The position numbers were made by a program, and so were the translations under genes. Shown here in pieces: positions 24,367-32,546 of a stretch of 64,000 nucleotides of DNA; the first letter of the stretch is position 1, and each line of letters begins with the position of its first letter. The DNA is from Hyphomicrobiales bacterium (GTDB taxonomy: Bacteria > Pseudomonadota > Alphaproteobacteria > Rhizobiales > Methyloligellaceae). The notes beneath the pieces are model-generated. The model ran no database searches. It was given only the letters and a program-made list of their open reading frames with translations, and had not been told where the DNA came from. The stretch lies in NCBI GenBank assembly GCA_028280515.1, contig JANQLP010000155.1, positions 1-64,000 of the forward strand, read 5' to 3'.

Positions 24367-25202
24367 TTCGCCAATGCTCCCGCGGTGTCGGCCGCGTCCG
24401 GCTCCACGACCGTTAGCGGATCTGCATGCAACTGGACGATGGAATCATCTCCCGCCAGCAGAGCCGGAAAGTGTCGTCGAACCAGGGGGTCGTGCCCCGG
24501 AATCACATGATCGTCGCTTTCGGCCAGTGTCCGGATCGTCCTGAATCCGGTCAGCATCTCGGCGACGTCGACAACGAGAGGGAACGGCTTCCCGTGCCGG
24601 TAGTTCTCGTAATAGTGGCTGGCGTCAGAAGCGAGCACGACCCATCCGCGCCGGGTGCGCACACGCACGCATTGCAGGCCACGGCTGTGGCCGCCGATCA
24701 GATGGGTTTCCACACCGGGCGCGATCTCCCGTGATCCCACGGAAAACTCCACCCGGCCTGCATAGAGGGCCCGGACGGCATCGCAGACATGCTCTCCGGT
24801 GAACGGTGCACGCATATGGTCCTGGCACATGCACGAACCCGTGGCGAAGGCCAGTTCCGCCGCCTGCAGGTGCAGCGTTGCATTTGGGTAGCTTTTCAGC
24901 CCGCCGGCATGATCGTAGTGCAAGTGGGTGAGAATGACGGTGTCGATGGCGTTGGCCGCTACGCCCATCCGGTCGAGCATTGTGGCCGGATTCTGGAGGA
25001 TCGGCCGGCTCCGCCGGTCGGCTTCGTCGGGATCGTAACCGGTGTCGACGACGATCGACCGGTCACCCGACTGCAACAGCCAGACATAGTAGTCCATCGC
25101 ATGCGGACTGGCGTGGTCGTCGTCCATAATGAAACTGTCGGCCCGCGTCCGCGCATTGCGTTCGGCATATTTCAGGGCATAAATCTGCCAATGATCGGTC
25201 AT
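24363..25202 (-). CDS. Metallo-beta-lactamase-fold hydrolase, AHL-lactonase-like
   Basis: A 279-residue binuclear-zinc hydrolase. The HxHxDH motif (LTHLHYDHAGG, near residue 108), a later GGHSRGLQCVRV His, DASHYYEN Asp and PGHDP His give the full metal set. The length and the internal DYYVWLLQSGDRSIVVDTGYD match the AttM/AiiB N-acyl-homoserine-lactonase group. In this operon, with a monocarboxylate-type TRAP transporter and a sugar-type dehydrogenase, a catabolic lactone is a more likely substrate than a quorum signal, but both remain open. Co-transcribed with the GntR gene. Confidence 0.88.
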   Translation of the reverse strand: MTDHWQIYALKYAERNARTRADSFIMDDDHASPHAMDYYVWLLQSGDRSIVVDTGYDPDEADRRSRPILQNPATMLDRMGVAANAIDTVILTHLHYDHAGGLKSYPNATLHLQAAELAFATGSCMCQDHMRAPFTGEHVCDAVRALYAGRVEFSVGSREIAPGVETHLIGGHSRGLQCVRVRTRRGWVVLASDASHYYENYRHGKPFPLVVDVAEMLTGFRTIRTLAESDDHVIPGHDPLVRRHFPALLAGDDSIVQLHADPLTVVEPDAADTAGALAK

Positions 25203-25283
25203 TGCCTTCCATCAGGCCCGGTTCCATCGTTACGGAAACTGCCGACAATGGTCTCAATGCCTTACTCGTCTGCATTTCATGTC

Positions 25284-25301
25284 GTATGCAAATATGCATG
25301 C
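25284..25301. promoter_or_regulatory. Second GntR-type operator candidate
   Basis: GTATGC-AAATAT-GCATGC lies between the divergent lactonase/gntR operon and the dehydrogenase/DegT operon. It has the same half-sites and six-base spacer as the site upstream of dctP, with one changed base. Confidence 0.6.
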
Positions 25302-25378
25302 GCTGTCAATCGAGCGGCGTTCCGACCGGGAACGACTATCCATACGACAGGCCGCGGCGCATATGAGGAGAAACCTGC

Positions 25379-26401
25379 ATGAACGGTAAAGACGTGATGA
25401 GGGTTGCATGCTTCGGCGCCGGGTACTTTGCCCAGTTTCACTACGATGCCTGGCGACGGATCGACCGGGCCGAGATCGTTGCCGCTGTCGACGCGGACCG
25501 GTCCAGGGCCCAAGCCACGGGACATCCGGCCTTTGCGAGCCTCGATGAGGCGCTTGGCGGGGAAGCACCTGACTTGCTCGACGTCATCACGCCACCGCCG
25601 ACGCATTTCGAGACCATCCGGACAGCTCTGGATCGGGGGGTGAAGGCGATTATCTGCCAGAAGCCGTTCTGCAGCAGTCTCGACGAGGCTCGACAGGCAG
25701 TGGAGATGGCAGAGGCCGCCGGCGCGCAGCTTGTCGTGCACGAGAACTACCGTTTCCAGCCCTGGTACCGGGCCATCCGAAAAGAGATCGAAAACGGGCG
25801 GGTCGGTGAACTCCTTCAGATCACGTTTCGCCTGCGCCCGGGAGACGGCCAAGGACCGGAGGCCTATCTCGACCGCCAGCCCTATTTCCAGACCATGGAA
25901 AAGTTCCTCATCCATGAAACGGCGATCCACTGGATCGACACGTTCCGGTTTCTCGCTGGCGAACCCGAGAGTGTCTACGCGGATCTGCGCCAGCTCAACC
26001 CGGCGATCGCCGGGGAGGACGCGGGCTATTTCATCTTCGGGTACGCGAACGGGATGCGTGCCTTGTTCGACGGCAATCGCCTGCTCGACCACGCAGCGGA
26101 AAACCATCGCCTGACCATGGGCGAGGCGCTGATTGAGGGAACGGCTGGCACGCTGTCACTGTTTGGAGACGGGTCGGTAACGTTCCGGGCCTTCGGGAAT
26201 CGGAACTCGGAGGCGGTTCTGGAGGCGCGGGATTATCAGGGGTTCGCCGGAGACTGCGTCCACGCCTTGCAGACCCATGTGGTGAACGGCATTTTGGACG
26301 GAACGGAAATCGAGAATCTTGCCGCGGCGTATCAGCGTAATCTGGCTCTCGAAAAGGCCGTCTACCGCTCGAACGAGGCCGGCGCGAGAGTGAGCGTTTA
26401 G
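25379..26401 (+). CDS. Gfo/Idh/MocA-family NAD(P)-dependent oxidoreductase
   Basis: A 340-residue sugar or cyclitol dehydrogenase. The N-terminal Rossmann motif reads ACFGAGYFAQFHYDAWRRI, and the usual EKP motif appears as CQKPFCSSLDEA with the catalytic Lys. KFLIHETAIHWIDTFRFLAG carries the conserved His of the C-terminal alpha/beta domain. The start has GAGGAG eight bases upstream. Followed 69 bases later by the DegT gene. In the regulon it could oxidise a pyranose to a lactone for the lactonase. Confidence 0.9.
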   Translation: MNGKDVMRVACFGAGYFAQFHYDAWRRIDRAEIVAAVDADRSRAQATGHPAFASLDEALGGEAPDLLDVITPPPTHFETIRTALDRGVKAIICQKPFCSSLDEARQAVEMAEAAGAQLVVHENYRFQPWYRAIRKEIENGRVGELLQITFRLRPGDGQGPEAYLDRQPYFQTMEKFLIHETAIHWIDTFRFLAGEPESVYADLRQLNPAIAGEDAGYFIFGYANGMRALFDGNRLLDHAAENHRLTMGEALIEGTAGTLSLFGDGSVTFRAFGNRNSEAVLEARDYQGFAGDCVHALQTHVVNGILDGTEIENLAAAYQRNLALEKAVYRSNEAGARVSV

Positions 26402-26470
26402 CGGCCGCGAAAAACGGCTCCCTTCCACGTGAGCGGACGAAGCCGCTATAAGATGTGCAGGGAGAGCGCC

Positions 26471-27673
26471 ATGCGCACGTTTTCAAAGCCGTTTACCCAG
26501 CAGGAGCCGATCAGCGAGGAGGCCATCGCACGCGCGGTCAAGGTGATGCGCACGGGCAGACTGACCCGATACAACACGCTCGAAGGGGAAGACTCCGAGA
26601 CGGCGCTGCTGGAGCAGGAATTCGCCGGCTATTTGGGAACGCCCTATTGCCTGGCTTGCGCGTCCGGAGGTTATGCGCTTCACGTGGCGTTGAAGGCCAT
26701 TCAACTGGAGCAGGGCGCTGGCGTGCTTTGCAACGGCTTCACGCTGTCACCTGTGCCCGGCGCCATCGACAATGCCGGCGGGCGGCCCGTACTGGTGGAG
26801 ATCGACGAGGACCTCAAACTCGATATGGGTGACCTTGAGAGGAAAGCCGACACGAGCGGCGCAAGGGTTCTGATGTTGTCGCACATGCGCGGGCATATCT
26901 GCGACATGGACCGCGTCATGGACGTGTGCGAGGCGCGCGGTATCACCGTGATCGAGGACTGCGCCCATACCATGGGCGCGCGCTGGAAAGGGCGGCTCTC
27001 AGGTACATTTGGCAAAGTCGCCTGTTTTAGCACCCAGACATACAAGCACATGAACTCGGGCGAGGGTGGTTTTATCACCACCGCGGACGCGGACGTGATG
27101 GCGCGGGCCGTCATCCACTCCGGTTCCTATATGCTCTACGATCGCCATCTCGCCGTGCCGGGTCCGGAGGCGTTTGCCGACATACGTCTCGAAACGCCGA
27201 ATTATTCGGGCCGTATGGACAATCTGCGTGCGGCGATCCTGCGGGTGCAGCTTGAACATCTCGACGAGAGTTGCCGGCGGTGGAACCTGCTTTACGGTGT
27301 GCTCGAACAGGGCTTGCGTGAAATCTCCGGTATCCGCGTTCCGAAGCGTGCCCAGCATGAAGAGTATGTTGGCAGTTCCATCCAGTTCTCACTTGAGGCC
27401 GCCAGCCCCGATGCCATGCGTGCCTTCGTCGGTGCATGCGGCGAGCGCGGCGTGGAGGTGAAATGGTTCGGTGCCGACGAACCGGCCGGCTTCACCAGCC
27501 GCTTCGACAGTTGGCGCTATATCGAGGACATGATCGAACTTCCCAATACACGCCGCATCCTGGCAACCCTGTGCGATATGCGTATTCCGCTCACCTTCGA
27601 CGAGACGGACTGCCGTCAGATCTGCGCCGTCATCGGCGAGGCGGTGGAGACGGTCATGGCGGGCGCAGATTGA
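26471..27673 (+). CDS. DegT/DnrJ/EryC1/StrS-family PLP-dependent enzyme
   Basis: A 400-residue fold-type-I PLP protein. ASGGYALHVALKA binds the cofactor phosphate; IEDCAHTMGARWKGRLSGTFG carries the Asp that contacts the pyridine nitrogen; CFSTQTYKHMNSGEGGF holds the Schiff-base Lys. Members are sugar aminotransferases in surface polysaccharide or antibiotic pathways. Here the neighbour is a dehydrogenase in a transport regulon, so amination or deamination of a keto-sugar or keto-cyclitol is likely. The start at 26471 has AGGGAGA upstream and lies 14 codons inside the open frame. Confidence 0.9.
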   Translation: MRTFSKPFTQQEPISEEAIARAVKVMRTGRLTRYNTLEGEDSETALLEQEFAGYLGTPYCLACASGGYALHVALKAIQLEQGAGVLCNGFTLSPVPGAIDNAGGRPVLVEIDEDLKLDMGDLERKADTSGARVLMLSHMRGHICDMDRVMDVCEARGITVIEDCAHTMGARWKGRLSGTFGKVACFSTQTYKHMNSGEGGFITTADADVMARAVIHSGSYMLYDRHLAVPGPEAFADIRLETPNYSGRMDNLRAAILRVQLEHLDESCRRWNLLYGVLEQGLREISGIRVPKRAQHEEYVGSSIQFSLEAASPDAMRAFVGACGERGVEVKWFGADEPAGFTSRFDSWRYIEDMIELPNTRRILATLCDMRIPLTFDETDCRQICAVIGEAVETVMAGAD

Positions 27674-27710
27674 CAGCTGGCGTGCGCGGACTGGCCCGCC
27701 CGGTTCTTCT

Positions 27711-28031
27711 TCAGACCGTTGACGTGAGTTTCAGCCCGACAATCCCGGCCAGGATCAGGCAGATGCACCCGAGCCGAACGGCTGTGGCCGGGTCCTGAAA
27801 CAGAAAAATGCCCAGGATCACGGTGCCGACCGCGCCGATCCCGGTCCACACCGCGTAGGCGGTGCCGAGGGGCAGATCACGTAACGCAAGGCCGAGCAGA
27901 AACAGACTGATCACCATTGCCGCGACCGTCGCCAATGTCGGCCAGAGGCGGGTGAAACCATCCGTATACTTCAGTCCGACCGCCCAACCGATTTCAAACA
28001 GACCTGCAAAAAACAGATACGTCCAAGCCAT
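27711..28031 (-). CDS. sugE: Small multidrug resistance family exporter, SugE/Gdx type
   Basis: A 106-residue protein with four transmembrane helices. The active-site Glu is in LFFAGLFEIGWAVGLKYTDGF (residue 13), and the Gdx/SugE-specific WPTLATV and GTAYAVWTGIGAVGTVILGI motifs follow. The Gdx group exports guanidinium; other SugE proteins export quaternary ammonium compounds. The start at 28031 has GGGGAGG ten bases upstream and a hairpin in the leader. It is convergent with the DegT gene. Confidence 0.9.
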   Translation of the reverse strand: MAWTYLFFAGLFEIGWAVGLKYTDGFTRLWPTLATVAAMVISLFLLGLALRDLPLGTAYAVWTGIGAVGTVILGIFLFQDPATAVRLGCICLILAGIVGLKLTSTV

Positions 28032-28057
28032 TGTTTGCGTCCTCCCCGAAAGCGATG

Positions 28058-28097
28058 TGGCGGAACCCGGCAATGAAAGTTTCCGGCCCCGCCGCCA
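28058..28097 (-). promoter_or_regulatory. Leader hairpin of the sugE transcript
   Basis: On the minus strand TGGCGG (28092-28097) pairs with CCGCCA (28058-28063), and CCGG pairs with CCGG inside, ending about 27 bases before the start codon. I could not fit it to the three known guanidine riboswitch consensus sequences. Confidence 0.35.
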
Positions 28098-28183
28098 GGG
28101 ACACTAACCCGGATTCGTTTCAACTCTGACGTTTGCATGCCTGATGGCGATCCGGCGCCGGCCGTGTGCCGGACACCGGTACG

Positions 28184-29470
28184 TCAGCGCTTGCGCCCGA
28201 TGATGTTCAGAAACGCGCGGCGCAGGCGTTGTGGCACCGTTTCAAATGCAGCTTTGGCCGCATAGGTGCAGGCGCCGAGAGCGGCGTAGGCGTGGCCGCG
28301 TGAGGTCAGCGGAACCGCATAATCGCAAACCTTCACGGCGGCATCCGTCCACTGATACTTGTACGGATCTGCCGGGGCCATAAGGTCAAACGTATCAATA
28401 TCCCCGTCGAGGCAGTGACGTATCGTATCATCCGTGACAATCCCCCCGGCGCCGGATTGAACGAACTTCTGATCGAGGCTGTAAACGCAGATGTGGCTGG
28501 CAAGACGTCCCTTGCAGGCAACCCCGATCTCAATGGCGGCCGTTTCGTCGCCGACTTTCAGAACGCCGACTTCACAACCGGCAGGTCGTTCGCCCGATGC
28601 CAATGCGCTGGAGAAGAAGGCATCGATGCGGCGGTCGGAGAAGGCCTTTGACACCAGCGCCTGTTTCTCCAGCCAGAGCCGTTTCATGTCGATGGCCTGT
28701 TGGGCGGCGGCTGCAGCGGCGGGGCCTTTCTTCAGAACCTCGAAACTGATCTCGCCATGTTCGGATAGCCGACGGCGTTGGCGGCGCCGATTCTTGCGCT
28801 GACGCGAGGAGAACCGGGACGCGTAAACATCATAGGTGCCGGCCTTCGCAAGATCGGCGTACGGCGCTTCGGTCTCCTGATCGGGTCGAACGCCGAGCTG
28901 TTGCAACAAGGCCCAAAGGACCGAGTCTTCCCGAACCTTCGGAATGCACACCATGTCGCCGGCGAGATCGGCGCAAATGAACCGCCAGCTGGCGTTCATC
29001 CAGTCCATCTTCTCCGGCGCATCTTCTATGATCACATCGCTGTACTGGCTGACAGGCGCGCCCATCCAGCAGATGTAGCCCACGCCCATATGCCGGTTGG
29101 TGATAAGCGGCCAGATCATGACGACACGTCCGTCACGCCGGCCCACGACGACGCTCAACTTGAGATCGCTGTCGGTGCCGTCAGGCACCAGATAGCTCTG
29201 ACACCAGTGCCAGTTCCAGTTGTAGATCTGAAAAAGCTGATGGCACTGACCGGCCCGTTCGAACAGGCTGTTCCAGTCGTTCTCGAGCGCCTCAAATGCT
29301 GCGAAATCACGGACCACCTCGAGATCGAGGCCGCATGCCTTGTGGCTTGCGGCTTCGAGAGTGGTTTGCGCCGTATCGTCCGTTGCTGAGCGTTTTCGCA
29401 ATGTCCGGGCCGCGCGTTCCGGATACAGCCCTGTCAGTATGGTTCTTGTTCCTGTCATTCCTTCATCCAT
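28184..29470 (-). CDS. CelD/BcsL-type GNAT acetyltransferase
   Basis: A 428-residue protein of the FemAB-like double-GNAT group (Acetyltransf_6) annotated in cellulose and exopolysaccharide loci. DLEVVRDFAAFEALENDWNSL starts the domain; a strongly basic stretch SSRQRKNRRRQRRRLSEHG lies near residue 217, followed by FEVLKKGP and the GNAT core IDMKRLWLEKQAL, EVGVLKVGDETAAIEIGVACKG and FDLMAPADPYKYQW. The acyl acceptor is unknown. The stop of the acyltransferase-3 gene is 17 bases upstream, so the two form an operon and may modify the same polysaccharide. Confidence 0.85.
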   Translation of the reverse strand: MDEGMTGTRTILTGLYPERAARTLRKRSATDDTAQTTLEAASHKACGLDLEVVRDFAAFEALENDWNSLFERAGQCHQLFQIYNWNWHWCQSYLVPDGTDSDLKLSVVVGRRDGRVVMIWPLITNRHMGVGYICWMGAPVSQYSDVIIEDAPEKMDWMNASWRFICADLAGDMVCIPKVREDSVLWALLQQLGVRPDQETEAPYADLAKAGTYDVYASRFSSRQRKNRRRQRRRLSEHGEISFEVLKKGPAAAAAAQQAIDMKRLWLEKQALVSKAFSDRRIDAFFSSALASGERPAGCEVGVLKVGDETAAIEIGVACKGRLASHICVYSLDQKFVQSGAGGIVTDDTIRHCLDGDIDTFDLMAPADPYKYQWTDAAVKVCDYAVPLTSRGHAYAALGACTYAAKAAFETVPQRLRRAFLNIIGRKR

Positions 29471-29487
29471 AGATACGGCAGATCCAC

Positions 29488-30567
29488 TTACCTGTGCGCT
29501 GCATGCTGTTCCGCATTCCCTGCGGCCTGTCTCCGTGACGCCGGCCCTTTCGGGTCATGCGTCTGCCACGTTGCCAGCCGGGCCCATTGCGGGCGCACGA
29601 AAAGGAAGGCGAAAGGGGTGTTGCGGACGATCCAGTGAAGGATCAGGGCGCCTATGAGACCGGCGACGGTCACCAGGAGTGAAACGGTGCCAAGGTCCGT
29701 TACCCATCCGAGTTTGAGAAGGATGATACGCGTCGCTGCCATAGGGATGGCGAAGGCGAGGTAGATGACGATGGAGTTCGCGCCGCAGTAGCGTAGTGCC
29801 TCGCCCCAGGAAACCCGGGTCAGCAACACGGAGGCGGCGACGATCGCGCCGACGCCGGCAAAGCCGAGAGCCAGGCTGACAATCGGGAGGTCGGCGTAAC
29901 CGGCCTCGACGAAATAGCCGTTCACGAGGCCCCACAGCGCAAGACCGGCCATCGCCTTCACCGGTTCTGCGTCGATCTTCTCGGCAAGGCTGAAGATGTG
30001 CGGCGCCAGAACGTAGCCGGAATAGAAATAGACGAAGCGGCTGGCGAATTCGTCGACGATGGTGCTGCCGGTATGAACGTCGGAGATTTCCAAAGCCGCT
30101 GCCACCAGCCAGACAATCACCGGCGATACGTTCCTGAGACCTTTCGTGACGACGAAAAAGATCGGAAGCAAATAAATAAACCAGAGCGTGCCGAAGGGTT
30201 GGACGTAAGCCTGCAGATAACTCAGAACCACGCCTCCAAGTCCGGCCTCCGACATGATCATCGGCGCCTTCAGGGCGAACTGTATGGTCAGCCAGAGCAC
30301 GTAAAAGTACGCGAAATGAAGGACCTTCCGGTCGAGATAGTCGGGCCAGTCACGGTCGATACGCCGCGCCAGAAACAGACCGGCGATGAGGAAGAAATCG
30401 GGCATTCGGAACGGCTTGGCGAAGGCCACCAGTTCATGCATCCAGCCTTCGGCCCCGGCCGCCGCCTCGACGCCAAGTGTCGAGTGCATCATCACGACCA
30501 TGACGATGCAGATGCCCTTGGCGTAGTCGACCCAGGGGACGCGGGCAGTCTGTGTTTCCGGATGCAT
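29488..30567 (-). CDS. Acyltransferase 3 family integral membrane protein
   Basis: A 359-residue membrane O-acyltransferase with about ten hydrophobic segments. The N terminus VPWVDYAKGICIVMVVMMHSTLG carries the catalytic His of the family (in MMHS), and RMPDFFLIAGLFLARRI follows as usual. Such enzymes (OafA/OpgC/NodX type) O-acetylate or O-succinylate glycans at the inner membrane. The start at 30567 (MHPETQ) has GGGGAAGG close upstream; the frame opens six codons earlier. First gene of a two-gene operon with the CelD-type acetyltransferase. Confidence 0.88.
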   Translation of the reverse strand: MHPETQTARVPWVDYAKGICIVMVVMMHSTLGVEAAAGAEGWMHELVAFAKPFRMPDFFLIAGLFLARRIDRDWPDYLDRKVLHFAYFYVLWLTIQFALKAPMIMSEAGLGGVVLSYLQAYVQPFGTLWFIYLLPIFFVVTKGLRNVSPVIVWLVAAALEISDVHTGSTIVDEFASRFVYFYSGYVLAPHIFSLAEKIDAEPVKAMAGLALWGLVNGYFVEAGYADLPIVSLALGFAGVGAIVAASVLLTRVSWGEALRYCGANSIVIYLAFAIPMAATRIILLKLGWVTDLGTVSLLVTVAGLIGALILHWIVRNTPFAFLFVRPQWARLATWQTHDPKGPASRRQAAGNAEQHAAHR

Positions 30568-31227
30568 GAGCGGCCTTCCCCACAAAGATACGACGGATGC
30601 GCCGCGAGGATAGCCGTCCCGATCACACTCAGACGCTCAGCCACCTGCAAGCCGCTTGAGGTGTGCGCATGAGAAGATTGGCCCTGCCGTCATTGCGACG
30701 CTATCCGTTCGTACCAAGAGTTTCTTAAAATTCCCTGCGCAGCCGGGCCGTTTTACAGCCCTTTTTCAGTGCGGTTGTTGCAAAAGCACACAGATGTTAC
30801 GGGGCAAGAAAGCTGTTCTTAACCCTGTTGGCCACGGTTTTGGGGCCGAAGCGCCAGTTTGGTTGAGAGCAAGCGGGAAAAGAATTGGGGACGCCGACGC
30901 AAATCTCGCCGTCCGCATGCGTCGTGGCGTCCCCAGTGTCATGGAGCAAGCCCCATGACGATGTACGAAAACACGCCCCGGCCGGAGAAACCGGACCAAC
31001 ACCGAGGCTGCCGTCTCGCCGCCTGTGTTGATTACCGTGTTTTCGCCCCTTCGATTCGTCCTGAATATACCGCACTTTACGTGCGCCTGCCACGCTTTCG
31101 CCCCATTTCAGACATGACAAGGTCTCTTTTTTGGCAGGCTGTTGCCGAAATGCGACAGGGGTGACGAGCGCGTGCGATCATGGCAAAACGCGGCCGCACG
31201 GCGGGTGAGATAGGAAGGAATCGCAGC
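30568..31227. other. 660-base intergenic region
   Basis: No open frame here looks like a gene. Between 30600 and 30930 I see nothing definite. 30938-31045 holds the candidate structured RNA. At 31109-31130 a weak AGAC/GTCT stem followed by six T residues could end a plus-strand short transcript before the GNAT gene at 31228. Confidence 0.5.
30938..31045. ncRNA. Candidate structured RNA with a three-way junction
   Basis: A perfect 10-bp pair (CGAAAACACG 30966-30975 with CGTGTTTTCG 31036-31045) closes a junction that holds two hairpins: a short CCGG stem (30982-30985 with 30991-30994) and a longer one, CAACAC-cg-AGGC (30997-31008) with GCCT-GTGTTG (31021-31030). A further 7-bp hairpin, GTCATGG/CCATGAC (30938-30944 with 30953-30959), precedes it. 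The structure can form on either strand. It fits no riboswitch consensus I know. Confidence 0.35.
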
Positions 31228-31722
31228 ATGGGAGAGCAGTATCGCATCCGTCCCTTCAAGCCCGGCGACCACGACCGGCTCCACGAGATCCGCGAGGCGG
31301 CATTCAGACCCGTGTTCCGGTCTTTCCGCGAAATCGTGGGTAAGAAGATCGCGTCGATCGCCATGGTGAACGCGGAGAAAGAGCAGGCCGAACTCCTGGA
31401 CAAGATCTGCAAGGACGACTCATCCTACGATCTCTTCGTTATCGAGCATTCCGGAGAGGTCGTCGGCTTTTGTGGCCTGAAGCTCGACAACAAAACGAAG
31501 GTCGGTGAAATCGAGCTCGTCGCGGTACATCCGGACCAGCAAGGGAAGGGTCTCGGCACCGCGCTCAATGAGGCCGCGCTGGACTTCATGCGGAAGGCCG
31601 GCATGCGCGTCGTGACCGTCGGTACCGGCGGTGACCCGAGTCACGCGGCTGCGCGTCGGTCCTATGAGAAAGCCGGTTTCGGCCCGACCATCCCGAGCGT
31701 GTGGATGTTCCGCACGCTGTGA
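31228..31722 (+). CDS. GNAT-family N-acetyltransferase
   Basis: A 164-residue single GNAT domain. Motif C/D at YRIRPFKPGDHDRLHEIRE, beta4 FVIEHSGEVVGFCGLKLD, motif A ELVAVHPDQQGKGLGTALNEAAL, which binds acetyl-CoA (Q/R-x-x-G-x-G/A as QQGKGLG), and motif B AAARRSYEKAGFGPT. The acceptor is unknown. The start at 31228 has AGGAAGGA nine bases upstream and was preferred to an ATG 16 codons earlier. A terminator follows. Confidence 0.88.
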   Translation: MGEQYRIRPFKPGDHDRLHEIREAAFRPVFRSFREIVGKKIASIAMVNAEKEQAELLDKICKDDSSYDLFVIEHSGEVVGFCGLKLDNKTKVGEIELVAVHPDQQGKGLGTALNEAALDFMRKAGMRVVTVGTGGDPSHAAARRSYEKAGFGPTIPSVWMFRTL

Positions 31723-31748
31723 TACATAACGCAGACCAAATGGTCTAA

Positions 31749-31769
31749 GCGCACTGAGTGCGTTTTTTT
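31749..31769 (+). terminator. Rho-independent terminator of the GNAT gene
   Basis: CGCAC (31750-31754), loop TGA, GTGCG (31758-31762), then seven T residues. Confidence 0.8.
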
Positions 31770-31918
31770 GTTGACTGTGACGACCGGTCTCTCTTTAGTG
31801 GTCAGAACGCGTCACGGAAGTGACACATGCGAGCCGCGGGCAATCGGACCATGAGGCCTCCGGCGGCACGCGATGAAGACCCCAGACAGCAACCGATCCC
31901 GTAAGGAGGAGTAAGGAC

Positions 31919-32329
31919 ATGGCAGTTGCGGCGTCTCAGCTCAAACGTGAATACAAGCAAGGGAAGATCCGTCTCGAACTCAATCTTCCGAAAGGCGAGA
32001 AACTGAAAGGTGCCAAAGCGGAGCTCAGCATTGGCGAGAACACGCCGGCAAAGTTCAAGCTTAAGGGAGGCACGAACGATTTCAGTTTCTACAGCCGTCC
32101 TGCCGACAAGATTGCGCTGACCGTCAAAGGCGAGCTCAGCAAGTCGCTCGGCGTGTTCGAGGAGAGGTTTGATATTAAGGGTGGAAGCAGCACACCGACC
32201 GATATCACGCTTGCCTTCACCAAACTGCCGAAGCCGGAGAAGAAAGAAGCCCAGCCGGTGAAGAAGGCGCCGCAGCCCAAGATCGTGAAGACCGAACCCA
32301 CTCCGCCGAAATCGCCCGCTGTGGCGTGA
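31919..32329 (+). CDS. Hypothetical beta-rich protein with Lys/Pro tail
   Basis: A 136-residue protein I do not recognise. Residues 1-100 are predicted beta-rich with alternating Lys and hydrophobics (IRLELNLPKGEKL, AKAELSIGEN, IALTVKGEL). The last 35 residues are a low-complexity Lys/Pro/Ala tail (KPEKKEAQPVKKAPQPK). There is no signal peptide. A strong AGGAGGAG site lies upstream and a terminator downstream, so it is a single-gene unit. The basic tail could bind nucleic acid or polyphosphate, which is a guess. Confidence 0.7.
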   Translation: MAVAASQLKREYKQGKIRLELNLPKGEKLKGAKAELSIGENTPAKFKLKGGTNDFSFYSRPADKIALTVKGELSKSLGVFEERFDIKGGSSTPTDITLAFTKLPKPEKKEAQPVKKAPQPKIVKTEPTPPKSPAVA

Positions 32330-32375
32330 ACCGAATTCAATAACGCCTGCCTTCGTCGATGGCGGGAACAGATGC

Positions 32376-32408
32376 GGCTCGCCGTGCTCCGTCACGGCGG
32401 GCCTTTTT
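32376..32408 (+). terminator. Rho-independent terminator
   Basis: GGCTCGCCGTG (32376-32386) pairs with CACGGCGGGCC (32393-32403) around a two-base mismatch, followed by five T residues. It ends the transcript of the Lys/Pro-tailed protein gene. Confidence 0.8.
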
Positions 32409-32546
32409 CATGCCGCATCCGGTATGGCGCGCACCAAAACCGTTTTTCCCGGATGGCGCGAAGAATCCTGACCATGAGTCCAGAACCCAGGATACGATGC
32501 ACATGATATTCTGACCCTTTTAGGAAGCAGATCCAAAGGGGGTTCA

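Noticed and set aside
28032..28140. Guanidine riboswitch before sugE
   Set aside because: The leader lacks the conserved blocks of the three known classes; kept only as an unclassified hairpin.
30656..30958. 100-codon plus-strand frame in the large gap
   Set aside because: No ribosome-binding site, unusual composition, and it overlaps the structured region.
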